Shown here: positions 7,335 through 15,692 of the stretch, in pieces
How the letters are laid out: every line of letters begins with the position of its first letter
Position numbering within the stretch: position 1 is the stretch's first letter
Source: Pseudomonadota bacterium
GTDB taxonomy: Bacteria > Pseudomonadota > Gammaproteobacteria > Steroidobacterales > Steroidobacteraceae
NCBI GenBank assembly: GCA_025356075.1
Contig: JANXUT010000050.1
Location: forward strand, 1-47,250
Reading direction: 5' to 3'
DNA: 47,250 bases
Position numbers and translations under genes: made by a program
The notes under the pieces: model-generated
Told to the model about the DNA's origin: nothing
Seen by the model: only the letters and a program-made list of their open reading frames with translations
Database searches by the model: none

Positions 7335-8500
7335 GGCGACAACCTGCCGAGCGTCTCGGCGAGCTGCGCGACGTGGGGCTCCGCGAGCGTGAACGGCGGC
7401 AGCAGGCGGACGATGTGGAGATCTGCGGCGGTGCCCGCGAAGATGCCCGCGGCGAGGAGCTCCTTCTGGACCTCCTTCGCCGGCCGCGAGGTCCGAAGGC
7501 CCAATAGGAGCCCAGCGCCCTGGATCGCCGTCACCGGACCCGTGATGCAGCTCGAGCGGATCAGCGCCGACATGCGCGCGACGTTCTCGAGGAGTCCCTC
7601 GCTCTCGATGATGTCGATGACGGTCTCGACGATCGCGCAGGCGAGCGGCCCCCCGCCGAAGGTCGTGCCCATGTCCTCTATCGAGAGTTGCGCGGCGATC
7701 GCGGGCGCGAGCAGCATCGCCGAAACCGGGAAGCCCGCGCCGAGCGCCTTGGCCGTCGTGAGGATGTCGGGGACGACGCCGACGCGGTTGGCGGCGAACG
7801 GCGCGCCGGTCCGTCCGACTCCGCACTGCACCTCATCGAAGATCAGCATCGCGCCCGCCTCAGTGCAGCGGCGCCTGATCGCCCGCAGCACCTCGACCGG
7901 CACTTCGAAGGCACCCGCGAGCCCCTGCACGGGCTCGACGATCACGCAGGCCGTGTCGGCGCCGATCGCAGCGACCGCCGCGGGATCCGTGCGCGAGATG
8001 AACTTCACGTCGAACGGTGCCTGCGGGAACCCGTACCACTTCTCGCGCGCACCAAAGGTCACGGCGCCGGCCGCGGCGGTCCTGCCATGCCAGCCGTGCT
8101 CGAGCGCGATCGCCTCGCGCCGCCCGGTCAGCTTGAAGGCCAGCCTGAGCGCATTCTCATTGGCCTCGGCGCCCGAGTTCACGAAGAAGACCTGGTCGAG
8201 CCCGAGCGCTGCGAAGCGAACGAGCCGCGCGGCGGCACGCTCGCGCACCGCCATCGGGATGGCGTTCGTCTGGAACTGGACCTCGTGCGCCTGGCGGGTG
8301 AGCGCCTCGATCCAGCGCGGATGCGCGTAGCCGAGTGCCGCCACCGCGTGGCCGCCGTAATAATCGAGCACGCGCCGTCCGTCGGCGGCGTGGAGCCACA
8401 CGCCCTCGGCGTGCACTACCTCGAACGGATACTGCGCGAAGACCCGCGCCAGGTGCCCGGCGGCAGGTGGTGCGGCGAGATGTGCGGCGGCCTGGGACAT
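7331..8500 (-). CDS. argD: Acetylornithine aminotransferase
   Basis: Class III pyridoxal-phosphate aminotransferase, 389 residues from the ATG at 8498-8500, preceded by GAGGGG that overlaps the argC stop. Motifs: FFVNSGAEANENALRLAF (cofactor phosphate loop), FDEVQCGVGRTG (aspartate to the pyridine nitrogen) and TTAKALGAGFP with the Schiff-base lysine at about residue 251. It converts N-acetylglutamate semialdehyde to N-acetylornithine, the substrate of the next gene. Class III enzymes acting on acetyllysine or succinylornithine are close relatives; the operon position decides the assignment. Confidence 0.9.
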   Translation of the reverse strand: MSQAAAHLAAPPAAGHLARVFAQYPFEVVHAEGVWLHAADGRRVLDYYGGHAVAALGYAHPRWIEALTRQAHEVQFQTNAIPMAVRERAAARLVRFAALGLDQVFFVNSGAEANENALRLAFKLTGRREAIALEHGWHGRTAAAGAVTFGAREKWYGFPQAPFDVKFISRTDPAAVAAIGADTACVIVEPVQGLAGAFEVPVEVLRAIRRRCTEAGAMLIFDEVQCGVGRTGAPFAANRVGVVPDILTTAKALGAGFPVSAMLLAPAIAAQLSIEDMGTTFGGGPLACAIVETVIDIIESEGLLENVARMSALIRSSCITGPVTAIQGAGLLLGLRTSRPAKEVQKELLAAGIFAGTAADLHIVRLLPPFTLAEPHVAQLAETLGRLSP

Positions 8501-8511
8501 TCGATGGCCCC

Positions 8512-9570
8512 TCAGGTCCAGCCGGCGGCCGGCGCGGTAAGGCCCGCCGACTCGTCCCAGCCATACATCCGGTTGATCCACTGCACCGCGCCGCCGGCGG
8601 CGCCTTTCGTCAGGTTGTCGAGCACGCTCATCACCGCGAGGCTGTGGCCGTTCGTGCTGACCGACAGATGCGCATAGTTGCTCGCGACGACATCCTTGAG
8701 GCGCACGGGCTCAGGCAGTATCCGCACGAACGGATGCCCGGCGTAGAACGTGGCGAGCGCGGCACGCACTTCCTCGGCGCCGAGCGGCTTCACGAGGCGC
8801 GCCTGCGTCGTCGCATGGATGCCGCGGGCGAACGGACCCGAGTGCGGCACGAAGTTGAGTTCTGCGTCCCGCCCGGTCACGGCCTTCGCGATCGCGAGGA
8901 CCTCCGGCGCATGCCGGTGGGCGAGGGCGCCGTAGCTGTAGAGGTCGCTGTGGCGCCGCGGGTGGTGCGTGGCCTCGGTCGGCACGCGGCCGGAGCCCGT
9001 GCTGCCAGTGATGCCGCTCACGTAGAAAACCGGCTCGACGAGCCCGAGTTCGAGGAGCGGCACGAGGCTCAGGAGCATCGCGGTCGAGAAGCAGCCAGGG
9101 TGCGAGACATGGGTCGTCTTGAGCGCCGCGAGGTGCTCCGGGACCGCGCAGCTGAAGTCCGCGAGCCGCGCGGGTGCGCCGTGCGGGTGGCCATAGACGC
9201 GCGCGTAGGCGGCGGGATCGGCGAACCGATAGTCCGCCGAGACGTCGACGACCCGCGGCCGCGTGCCTGCCTTCGCGGCGGCGTTGAGCAGTCGGTCGAT
9301 GAGTGCGGCCGATGCGCCGTGCGGCCCCGCGGCCAGCACCGCGCTCGAGGGCAGCTCAGCGACCAGGCGCTCGGCGTCGGCGATGCCGGCGAAGGTCGTC
9401 GCGGGGTAGGCGGGAGCCAGGTGCGGGAACGCCGCGCCCACCCGCTCGCCGGGTTTTGAATCCGAGACCGCCGCCGCCAGCGACAGGTGCGGGTGCAGGG
9501 CGATGAGGCGCAGGAGTTCGCCAGCCACGTAGCCCGTGCCGCCGAGAACGATCGCGGGGATCCTCTGCAT
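8512..9570 (-). CDS. argC: N-acetyl-gamma-glutamyl-phosphate reductase
   Basis: NADPH-dependent reduction of acetylglutamyl phosphate to the semialdehyde, third step of the pathway. 352 residues from the ATG at 9568-9570. A Rossmann loop VLGGTGYVAGELLRL opens the protein and the catalytic cysteine lies in SHPGCFSTAM (about residue 160). The HHPRRHSD motif and the VPHSGPFARGIHATTQA segment are also standard for ArgC. The longer in-frame start at 9792 would read into the preceding gene and is rejected. It begins five bases after the P-loop gene stop. Confidence 0.95.
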   Translation of the reverse strand: MQRIPAIVLGGTGYVAGELLRLIALHPHLSLAAAVSDSKPGERVGAAFPHLAPAYPATTFAGIADAERLVAELPSSAVLAAGPHGASAALIDRLLNAAAKAGTRPRVVDVSADYRFADPAAYARVYGHPHGAPARLADFSCAVPEHLAALKTTHVSHPGCFSTAMLLSLVPLLELGLVEPVFYVSGITGSTGSGRVPTEATHHPRRHSDLYSYGALAHRHAPEVLAIAKAVTGRDAELNFVPHSGPFARGIHATTQARLVKPLGAEEVRAALATFYAGHPFVRILPEPVRLKDVVASNYAHLSVSTNGHSLAVMSVLDNLTKGAAGGAVQWINRMYGWDESAGLTAPAAGWT

Positions 9571-9575
9571 GGCGC

Positions 9576-10655
9576 CTATTCCGTCATCGGCTTGATCGGG
9601 AAGCGCGCATCGAGCCCGGCGGCGACGATGACGCGATCGCCGAGCGCCGCGCCGCTCGTGATGGCATTGAATGCCGACACGCCCATCTGGTCGGCGATGA
9701 TGTCGACGCCGACCTGGTTGTCGGTCGCGGGCCCGGTCACGGTGGCGGGCTCGATCCCGAACCTCTCGCGCAAGAGCTTCACGCCCCCCCACGCCGCGAC
9801 GGGATCGTTCGCCGACAGCACCAGCGCGGTGATTGCACTCCTGATGTCGGCCGCGGAGAGGATCGCCTCGACGCCGTACGTGCCAAGGAGCCCGTCGCCG
9901 AGCTCGAACACGATCACATCGGGCGCGCCCTGGGACATTTCGCTCAGCATGGTGCGTGTAAGCGCGGGGCCCACCTTCGCGGTCGTCGTGCCGACGCCGA
10001 AATCGGTGAAGATCATGCTCTTGCGGGCGCCGGCGTCCTCCATCGCGAGGACGTCGCGCCGAAGTGATACGCCGGTCGCCTTGAAGGCATGCACGGCGAG
10101 GCCGCGGTGGCGCATGCGCGCGATGATCGCGCAGGCTGCCGCGGTCTTGCCGGCCTCCATGCAGGTGCCGGCGAGCGCGACGACCGGCACGTCGCGCGTC
10201 TCGAGGGTCGCCTCGAGGTCGAGCGGCTTGTAGCCGATGCGTGCCGGCACGCCGATCCGCTCGCCGAGGTAAGGGAACTGCAGCACCACGCCGAGCACGC
10301 GGCAGTCGAACGGCCGGCCCTTGTCGGCGTTGACCGAGTCGCAGATGCCGAGCACCCCGCCGATGTTGAGCATCTGGATGACATCACCGGGCTTCACCGC
10401 GTCCGGCACGTGGCCCGAGTAGCCGAAGAGCGCCTTTCGATGCCCGAGCGCGCCCGCGACGATGTCGCCCTTGGCCACCTTCGCCATTCGCCCGCTCGTG
10501 AGCTCGAGCTGGTTGTAGGTGCTCTTGTTGGTCAGCACCTCGACGACGAGGATGACGCCTTCCTCGCACGGGATGTCCTCGGAGATCCTGAGCTCGTGGC
10601 CGAGCCCGCGCGCCTGCGTGACCGATGCGATCTTGTCGACGACGACGGATTTCAT
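9576..10655 (-). CDS. P-loop NTPase-like protein of unknown function in the arginine operon
   Basis: 359 residues from the ATG at 10653-10655, whose first bases overlap the argG stop (ATGA), so it is translationally coupled. Residues 1-155 look beta-rich (GDIVAGALGHRKALFGYSGH, KPGDVIQMLNIGG). Residues 156-359 form a P-loop domain: VVALAGTCMEAGKTAAAC contains the Walker A motif GTCMEAGKT at 163-171, and VIVFELGDGLLG (about 247-258) looks like a Walker-B-like acidic strand. The general layout, an N-terminal domain plus a BioD/CobQ-like P-loop domain, is reminiscent of DUF1611 proteins, one of which (DgcN) has been reported to N-acetylate D-glutamate, but I cannot confirm membership. A role in arginine synthesis or its control is inferred from context only. 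Confidence 0.7.
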   Translation of the reverse strand: MKSVVVDKIASVTQARGLGHELRISEDIPCEEGVILVVEVLTNKSTYNQLELTSGRMAKVAKGDIVAGALGHRKALFGYSGHVPDAVKPGDVIQMLNIGGVLGICDSVNADKGRPFDCRVLGVVLQFPYLGERIGVPARIGYKPLDLEATLETRDVPVVALAGTCMEAGKTAAACAIIARMRHRGLAVHAFKATGVSLRRDVLAMEDAGARKSMIFTDFGVGTTTAKVGPALTRTMLSEMSQGAPDVIVFELGDGLLGTYGVEAILSAADIRSAITALVLSANDPVAAWGGVKLLRERFGIEPATVTGPATDNQVGVDIIADQMGVSAFNAITSGAALGDRVIVAAGLDARFPIKPMTE

Positions 10656-11887
10656 GGGCGCGGCTCCCCGGCGTTCGCGCCCGCGCGCGTATAGAACATG
10701 CCGGTCAGCGCGAGCATCTTCGAATAGCCGAGTGCATCGGCGGGCGTCCATTCACCGGCCGCCTCGCCGTACACGCCGCGCGAGGCCGCCATCAGCGACC
10801 AGGGGGAGGTGACGCCCTCGATGAAGGCACCACCCGTACGGAGCAGCACCGCGACTTCGCCGCTGACGCGCTGCTGCGAGGAGACGAGCAGCGCCTCGAT
10901 GTCGCGGCAGACGGGATCGAGATGATGACCCTCGTGCACGAGATCGCCGTACGGCCCGGCGACGAGCTCCTTGATGCGCGCCTGGCGGCCGGTCAGCACG
11001 AGCTTCTCGAGCTCGCGATGCGCGCTCAGCAATACCTCGGCCGCCGGGGCCTCGAACGCGACGCGCCCCTTCGTGCCGATGACGGTGTCGCCGAGGTGGA
11101 TGCCGCGGCCGATGCCGAAGGGAGCGGCGAGCGCCTCCAGTGCCTCGATGAGCGCGACGGGCTCAAGCGCCTTGCCGTCGAGCGTCGTCGGGACTCCCTG
11201 CGTGAATCCGATCGAGTGGCGCTCGGGCGCGCGCGGCGTGGTGAACGCATCCCGCGTCAGTACCCAGGCATCGTCGGGGATGCTGCCGGAGGAGGTGAGG
11301 GTTTCCTTGCCGCCAATCGTGACGCCCCACAGGCCACGGTTGATCGAGTAAGCGGCGCCGAACGGCGGAACCGGGAGCTTTCGTTCCTCGAGGAACGCGA
11401 GCTGCGCCGGCCGCTTGAAGGCACGGTCGCGCACGGGCGCGAGGATCTCAAGTCCCGGCGCGAGCGTGCGCAGCGCGACCTCGAAGCGCACCTGGTCGTT
11501 GCCGGCGGCCGTGCAGCCGTGGGCAACCGACGGGGAGCCGAGCTTCTTGGCCATCTCGGCGATCGTCTGGGCCTGCAGCACGCGTTCGGCGCCGACGCAG
11601 AACGGGTACAGCTGGCCGCGGCGGGCATTGGCCATCAGCAGGAACTTGAGCACCCGGCTGAAGTAGTCGGCCTTCGCAGGCACCAGGTAGTGGGCATCGG
11701 CGCCGAGCGCGCGGGCACGGGCGTCGAGGGTCCGTGCGGCCTCGGTGTCGATGCCGCCCGTGTCGACGGTGACGGTGATGACCGGGCGGCCGTAGGTCTC
11801 CTTCAGCCACGGCACGCAGAAGGACGTGTCGAGGCCACCGGAAAATGCGAGGAGGATGGGCTCGGCGCCCGGATTCAGCGTGGTCAT
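10652..11887 (-). CDS. argG: Argininosuccinate synthase
   Basis: ATP-dependent condensation of citrulline and aspartate, the penultimate arginine step. 411 residues; the PP-loop AFSGGLDTSFC occupies about residues 14-24 and is followed by VTVDTGG. VAHGCTAAGNDQVRFE (family GCTGKGNDQVRFE-like) and the later SIPDDAWVLTRD segment support the call. The GCTAAGNDQ form, with alanines in place of the usual glycine-lysine, resembles the Xanthomonas-type subgroup rather than the E. coli type. Lies nine bases after argR and overlaps the P-loop gene by four bases. Confidence 0.93.
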   Translation of the reverse strand: MTTLNPGAEPILLAFSGGLDTSFCVPWLKETYGRPVITVTVDTGGIDTEAARTLDARARALGADAHYLVPAKADYFSRVLKFLLMANARRGQLYPFCVGAERVLQAQTIAEMAKKLGSPSVAHGCTAAGNDQVRFEVALRTLAPGLEILAPVRDRAFKRPAQLAFLEERKLPVPPFGAAYSINRGLWGVTIGGKETLTSSGSIPDDAWVLTRDAFTTPRAPERHSIGFTQGVPTTLDGKALEPVALIEALEALAAPFGIGRGIHLGDTVIGTKGRVAFEAPAAEVLLSAHRELEKLVLTGRQARIKELVAGPYGDLVHEGHHLDPVCRDIEALLVSSQQRVSGEVAVLLRTGGAFIEGVTSPWSLMAASRGVYGEAAGEWTPADALGYSKMLALTGMFYTRAGANAGEPRP

Positions 11888-11896
11888 GGGCAGCCT

Positions 11897-12373
11897 TTAG
11901 CGGCTTTCGAGGGAGCGCAGGCGATCGAGTACCACGCGCTGCGCGCGTGCCGTCGCTGTCGCGATGAAGATCGTGTCGTCGCCCGAAAGCGTGCCGACCA
12001 CCTCGGGCCAGCGCGAACGGTCGATGGCGAGCGCGACGCTCTGCGCCGAGCCCGTCGTGGTCCTGACGACCGTGAGATTCGGGCCTGCGGGCGTGACGGC
12101 GCGGACGAATGCCGCGACGACCGAAAGGTCCGCGACCGGAGCCGCCGCATCCTCGGCGAGTACGTAGCGATCGCCGACCTTGGCGACCCCTAAGTCCCTG
12201 AGGTCGCGGCTCACGCTCGATTGCGTGACCGCATACCCCTCGCGCTTGAGCAACCGCACGAGCTCGGCCTGCCGGCCGACTTCGCCCGCGCGGATGATCC
12301 GCTTGAGCGCATCGCGCCGGTCGAGTGCGAGCCTGTGGCCGGCGGCGCCGTTCTGGTGGTGATCGGTATGCAT
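11897..12373 (-). CDS. argR: Arginine repressor
   Basis: 158 residues from the ATG at 12371-12373, close to the 150-156 of typical ArgR. The N-terminal winged helix has ALKRIIRAGEVGRQAELVRLL and the conserved recognition element VTQSSVSRDLRDLG. The C-terminal arginine-binding hexamerisation domain includes GTLSGDDTIFIATATA (family G(T/S)(I/L)AGDDT motif). ArgR with bound arginine represses arginine genes. It heads its own arg operon under a promoter containing ARG boxes, so negative feedback on the whole operon, including itself, is expected. An in-frame ATG 21 bases further upstream (12392-12394) lies in the operator and would lengthen it beyond the family norm. Confidence 0.93.
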   Translation of the reverse strand: MHTDHHQNGAAGHRLALDRRDALKRIIRAGEVGRQAELVRLLKREGYAVTQSSVSRDLRDLGVAKVGDRYVLAEDAAAPVADLSVVAAFVRAVTPAGPNLTVVRTTTGSAQSVALAIDRSRWPEVVGTLSGDDTIFIATATARAQRVVLDRLRSLESR

Positions 12374-12403
12374 AAAGGTGCGCGCATTCTGCATAATTAT
12401 GCA
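12369..12403. promoter_or_regulatory. Tandem ARG boxes (one perfect, one half-site)
   Basis: TGCATAATTATGCA at 12390-12403 is a perfect 14-bp palindrome fitting the ARG-box core TG.AT....AT.CA. Exactly 21 bp away, the spacing known for tandem ArgR boxes, TGCATAAA (12369-12376) repeats the left half while the right half (GGTGCG) is degenerate. The weaker box overlaps the argR start codon. Binding is inferred. Confidence 0.65.
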
Positions 12404-12414
12404 AAGGTCGTCAA
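12386..12414 (-). promoter_or_regulatory. Promoter of the arg operon
   Basis: Minus-strand -35 box TTGACG (12409-12414), 17-bp spacer and -10 box CAGAAT (12386-12391), the latter a 4/6 match. Transcription should start about 6-8 bases downstream, giving a very short leader before the argR ATG at 12373. The perfect ARG-box palindrome lies in the spacer, so ArgR binding would occlude RNA polymerase. Confidence 0.6.
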
Positions 12415-12452
12415 GCGTCCCCCGCCGGGACCGTGAATCGCGTCGAGATGGG

Positions 12453-13220
12453 TCAGCGCGCGGTGGGCCCGAGCACGAAGCAGCAGGAGCCTGCCGTTGC
12501 GCCATTGGCCGCGTAAGTACGTTCGAGCGCCTCGCCCCGGCCTTCTGAATCAAGCACGAGCGCCGTGCTCGAGCGCGTGCCGTAGTCGCTGCCGACGATG
12601 AAGGCCGGTGACAGCCGCCGCTCGAGCTCGACGCCGACGCCGGTCTCGGGCAACTCGGCGTCCGCGGCGAGGCGACGGTCGGCCACCGCCTCGAGCAGCT
12701 CCTCCGGCGCGAGTGCGGCGGCGCCGAGGCGCGCCGTCAGCTTCGCCCGGCTCTCGAGGAGCTTCGGCCATGGGGCATCGAGCGTGGCATTGCTGAGCCC
12801 GTACACCCCCGGCGGCAGCAGGCGGGGAGCTTCCGGGCTGCGGTTGCAGAAATAGCCGAGCGAATCCTCATCGGCCGCAAGCACACTGAAGCCCGCGTAG
12901 CGATCGGCCTCGCGCGCCAGCTGCCGGAGGAACTCCTCCGGTGCGAGTGCCCCCGCGAGGTACCGCGGGATCAGCGTGCCGCGCGAGGGCGCCGCCGGCG
13001 GCGCGCCGCCGCCGCGGAAGTTCGTGATGACCGCGAATCGCCGCCGCTCATCGAGTCCGAACCACGTGCCCCCGGCGCTCAGGTCCCGCCCGGCGAGGAG
13101 CGGCGGGGCGCCCCACCAGTCCATCGGCGCCGTTGGCCGCGCGTGGAATTCATCGCGATTGGCCGCGAGCGCGACGCGCTGGCCCGGGACGGTCTTCCAC
13201 GCAAGCACGACGAGGCACAT
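12453..13220 (-). CDS. TANGO2/NRDE family protein
   Basis: 255 residues beginning MCLVVLAWKTVPGQRVALAA followed at once by the signature NRDEFHARP (about residues 21-29). The TWFGLDERRRFAVITNFRG segment is also typical. Family members resemble N-terminal-nucleophile hydrolases with cysteine 2 as potential nucleophile, and human TANGO2 has been linked to haem/lipid handling; the bacterial role is not established. GTWFG and the C-terminal RSSTALVLD segment are intact, so it is a complete gene. Its stop lies about 80 bases upstream of the argR start, on the same strand, but the arg promoter and ARG boxes lie between. Its start is six bases downstream of the transporter gene's stop. Confidence 0.85.
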   Translation of the reverse strand: MCLVVLAWKTVPGQRVALAANRDEFHARPTAPMDWWGAPPLLAGRDLSAGGTWFGLDERRRFAVITNFRGGGAPPAAPSRGTLIPRYLAGALAPEEFLRQLAREADRYAGFSVLAADEDSLGYFCNRSPEAPRLLPPGVYGLSNATLDAPWPKLLESRAKLTARLGAAALAPEELLEAVADRRLAADAELPETGVGVELERRLSPAFIVGSDYGTRSSTALVLDSEGRGEALERTYAANGATAGSCCFVLGPTAR

Positions 13221-13226
13221 AAGCGG

Positions 13227-14009
13227 CTACCCGGCGATCCCGGCGCGGAGGACGTCCCAGCCGGTCTTGAGGATAAGGAGCGTGACGACGAGGACGAACG
13301 CGGCGCGCACCAGCCGGACGCCCCCCTTGAGCGCCAGTCGCGCGCCCACCTGGGCGCCGGCGACGTTTGCCCCGGCCATCGCGAGGCCGAGCGGCCAAAG
13401 CGGCGGGTCGTGCCACGTGAACCAGCCGAGCGCGGTCGCGTTGGTCGCGACGTTCACGACGCGCGCGGCCGCCGCGGCGTGCACGAAGTCAAAGCCGTAG
13501 TAGCGGATGAAGAGCACCATCAGGAAGCTGCCGGTCCCGGGACCGAAAAAGCCGTCGTAGTAGCCGATCGCCGCGACCAGCAGCGCGCCGATCAACTGCG
13601 CGCGCCGGTCGAGCGCGTGCGGCGCGTGCACCTCGCCCAAGTCCCGGCGCAATAGCGTGTAGATCAGCACGACGCTCAGCATCACCGGCACGAGCGGGCG
13701 AAAGAGCGCGGGCGATACGTGGCTGACGGTGATCGCCCCGCCGAGCGAGGCCAGGAAGGCGGCGCCGACGGCCGGGACGAGGACCGGCCACGGCAGGCGG
13801 ACGCGGCTCACGTAGCGCCCCGCGGCGCTCGCGGTCCCGAGGAGTCCCGCGAGCTTGCTCGTTGCGAGCACCGTCGCGGGCCTCGCATCGGCGAGCGCCG
13901 AAAAAAGTGCCGGCACCTGGATCAGGCCGCCGCCGCCGACCATCGCATCGACGGCGCCGGCGAGGAATGCGGCCGCGAGCAGGCCTGCGAAGAGGGCAGG
14001 CTCCACCAC
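13227..14009 (-). CDS. TSUP (TauE/SafE) family membrane transporter
   Basis: 260 residues with about eight hydrophobic helices in two repeats. Diagnostic elements: FLAGAVDAMVGGGGLIQVP near the N-terminus and IGYYDGFFGPGTGSFLM in the second half, the paired glycine-rich loops of the TSUP/YfcA-type family. Members export sulfite, sulfoacetate or related organic anions, usually by proton coupling; the substrate here is unknown. It is translated from a GTG, starts three bases after nudC ends and is likely in one transcript with nudC and the NRDE gene. Confidence 0.85.
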   Translation of the reverse strand: MVEPALFAGLLAAAFLAGAVDAMVGGGGLIQVPALFSALADARPATVLATSKLAGLLGTASAAGRYVSRVRLPWPVLVPAVGAAFLASLGGAITVSHVSPALFRPLVPVMLSVVLIYTLLRRDLGEVHAPHALDRRAQLIGALLVAAIGYYDGFFGPGTGSFLMVLFIRYYGFDFVHAAAAARVVNVATNATALGWFTWHDPPLWPLGLAMAGANVAGAQVGARLALKGGVRLVRAAFVLVVTLLILKTGWDVLRAGIAG

Positions 14010-14012
14010 TTG

Positions 14013-14960
14013 CTAGCGGGGCACCGACCAGAGCGCGGCGCCCGGCTCGTCGCGGAGCGACCGGCCGGTCTGCCCCTCGTACCAGTCGGCGATCAGCCGG
14101 AACGAGATCGATTGCGGTGGCGGCAGCGCCGGGGTGCCCACGGCCATCTGCGCGCAGCTGAACCAGCGGGCGTCCTCGAGCTCGCCGTCGGGGCACTCGA
14201 TGGCCGTCTCGCGGGCCCGCGCGACGAAGCCGACCATGACCGAGGAGGGAAACGGCCACGGCTGCGAGGAGTGGTACTCGATCTCGCCGACCTCGACGCT
14301 CGTCTCCTCGCGAACCTCGCGCACCACCGCATCCTCGAAGCTCTCGCCGGGCTCGACGAACCCGGCGATCGTCGAGTAGCGCCCGGCGGGCCACGAGGCC
14401 TGCCGGCCGAGGAGCGCGCGCTCGCCGTCGGTTACCAGCACGATGATTGCAGGGTCGATGCGCGGGAAGAATTCGCTCCCGCAGCCAGCGCGGGTGCAGC
14501 GCATGACGTGGCCGGCATCCACCGCCTCGGTCGGCGCGCCGCAGGCGCCGCAGTAGCGGTGACGGTTACGCCACCACAGCATCGCGCGAGCGTACGCGAG
14601 GAGTCCCGCCTCGTCGGCCGGCAGGAGGCCGCCCGTGAGCCGCAAGTCGATGAACTCGCCCTCGACCGCGCGCGGCGGCGGCTGGGCGGCGTCGAGCTCG
14701 ATCGCAAAGACCGGCGCGCCCCGGAACCGTCCCAGCAGGATCAAGCCCGCGGCGTGAAATTCTGGCAGCGCATCGGCGCTTAGCAGTACCGCCGCAAGCT
14801 CGGCGCCGCGGTTGACCAGGTTCTGCGTGCGCCACACGGGCACGAAGCGCGTCGCGGGCTCTAGGAGCGCCGCGGCGACCCACGCCGGGTCCTTGCGCAG
14901 GCCGCTGGCGCGGTCGACGTAGGGTCCGGCAAAGACGTTGGCGGGGAGTTGGGCTGGCAT
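14013..14960 (-). CDS. nudC: NADH pyrophosphatase NudC (Nudix hydrolase)
   Basis: 315 residues. A zinc ribbon CGACG...CTRAGC sits mid-protein, followed by the Nudix box G(23-residue spacing) in GFVEPGESFEDAVVREVREE, and by SQPWPFPSS, the motif that distinguishes NudC/NADH-type Nudix enzymes from others. Known members cleave NAD(H) to NMN(H) plus AMP and also remove NAD caps from RNA. The N-terminal third is the poorly conserved domain typical of NudC. The 5' end lies 30 bases from the FlhC-like gene stop, same strand. Confidence 0.9.
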   Translation of the reverse strand: MPAQLPANVFAGPYVDRASGLRKDPAWVAAALLEPATRFVPVWRTQNLVNRGAELAAVLLSADALPEFHAAGLILLGRFRGAPVFAIELDAAQPPPRAVEGEFIDLRLTGGLLPADEAGLLAYARAMLWWRNRHRYCGACGAPTEAVDAGHVMRCTRAGCGSEFFPRIDPAIIVLVTDGERALLGRQASWPAGRYSTIAGFVEPGESFEDAVVREVREETSVEVGEIEYHSSQPWPFPSSVMVGFVARARETAIECPDGELEDARWFSCAQMAVGTPALPPPQSISFRLIADWYEGQTGRSLRDEPGAALWSVPR

Positions 14961-14990
14961 GGGACGCGCGGTGGGCCGCGCGTCACCATT

Positions 14991-15566
14991 CTAACCGGGA
15001 GGCGCGCCGCCGTGCCCCGCGCGCGCATCGCTCTCGCACCAGGTGCAGAGCGCATCGGTGGTTCTGAGCGCATCCACCACCATGAACGAGCGACAGGCCG
15101 GGCAGCGCCCGGCCTTCAGCTCGGCGCGCCGTTGCAGGAGGTGCAGCAACCGCGAGGCGTGCTCGAAGGAAATGCGCTGGCTCTGGTAGAAGCCCGAGTA
15201 GGTCTCGTAGGTCCGGCAGAAGAGCTCGCCCCACTGCAGTGCCGCCAGCGTGCCGCCGGGGTGGTCCGACGCCGCGGCGTCCTTGAGCAGGCCGAGGATC
15301 GCGAACAGCCCCGCGAGCGCCGCCGACTGGCGCCGGGTCTCGGGGTTCCGTAGGTAAAAAGCGGTCTGCGTCGGGGACTTACCGCGGTGCCGCTTCACGT
15401 CGGAGCCGTGGGTCTGGACGTAGCTTCGGTAGAGCTTCCTGATCCGGTCGTCGCTCAGGCCCGTCCAGATCCGGATCGTGCGGGTCCTGGCTTCGTGCCC
15501 GATCATCCGCATCGCGAGATCGAAGCGCTGCCGATCCCTCGTATAACGGTCATCTGTGATACGCAT
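14991..15566 (-). CDS. FlhC-like transcriptional regulator (no FlhD next to it)
   Basis: 191 residues from the ATG at 15564-15566; GGGAG lies nine bases upstream, whereas the earlier ATG at 15572 is only three bases from it. Pattern matches FlhC: N-terminal LAMRMIGHEARTRTI, recognition region WTGLSDDRIRKLYRSY, a charged basic loop, and a C-terminal zinc site CPAC...CTWC (four cysteines). FlhC normally acts as a heteromer with FlhD on flagellar class II promoters. No flhD is adjacent and no flagellar genes are in the window, so this is an orphan FlhC-family protein with unknown targets. Confidence 0.75.
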   Translation of the reverse strand: MRITDDRYTRDRQRFDLAMRMIGHEARTRTIRIWTGLSDDRIRKLYRSYVQTHGSDVKRHRGKSPTQTAFYLRNPETRRQSAALAGLFAILGLLKDAAASDHPGGTLAALQWGELFCRTYETYSGFYQSQRISFEHASRLLHLLQRRAELKAGRCPACRSFMVVDALRTTDALCTWCESDARAGHGGAPPG

Positions 15567-15692
15567 ACCCATGATCTCCCGTCATTATTTAGTTGCATTA
15601 GCAACGTGTTTTGGTGCTGACTGCCCAAAAACTGTACTCTCGCTCGGGGCCGATCGCCACTAGGATTTGTGCATTCAATGGGGAGAAAAGCC

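Noticed and set aside
10625-12193. 522-codon plus-strand open frame across argG and argR
   Set aside because: Overlaps argG, the P-loop gene start and argR, all with clear motifs; low-complexity arginine/alanine/aspartate composition.
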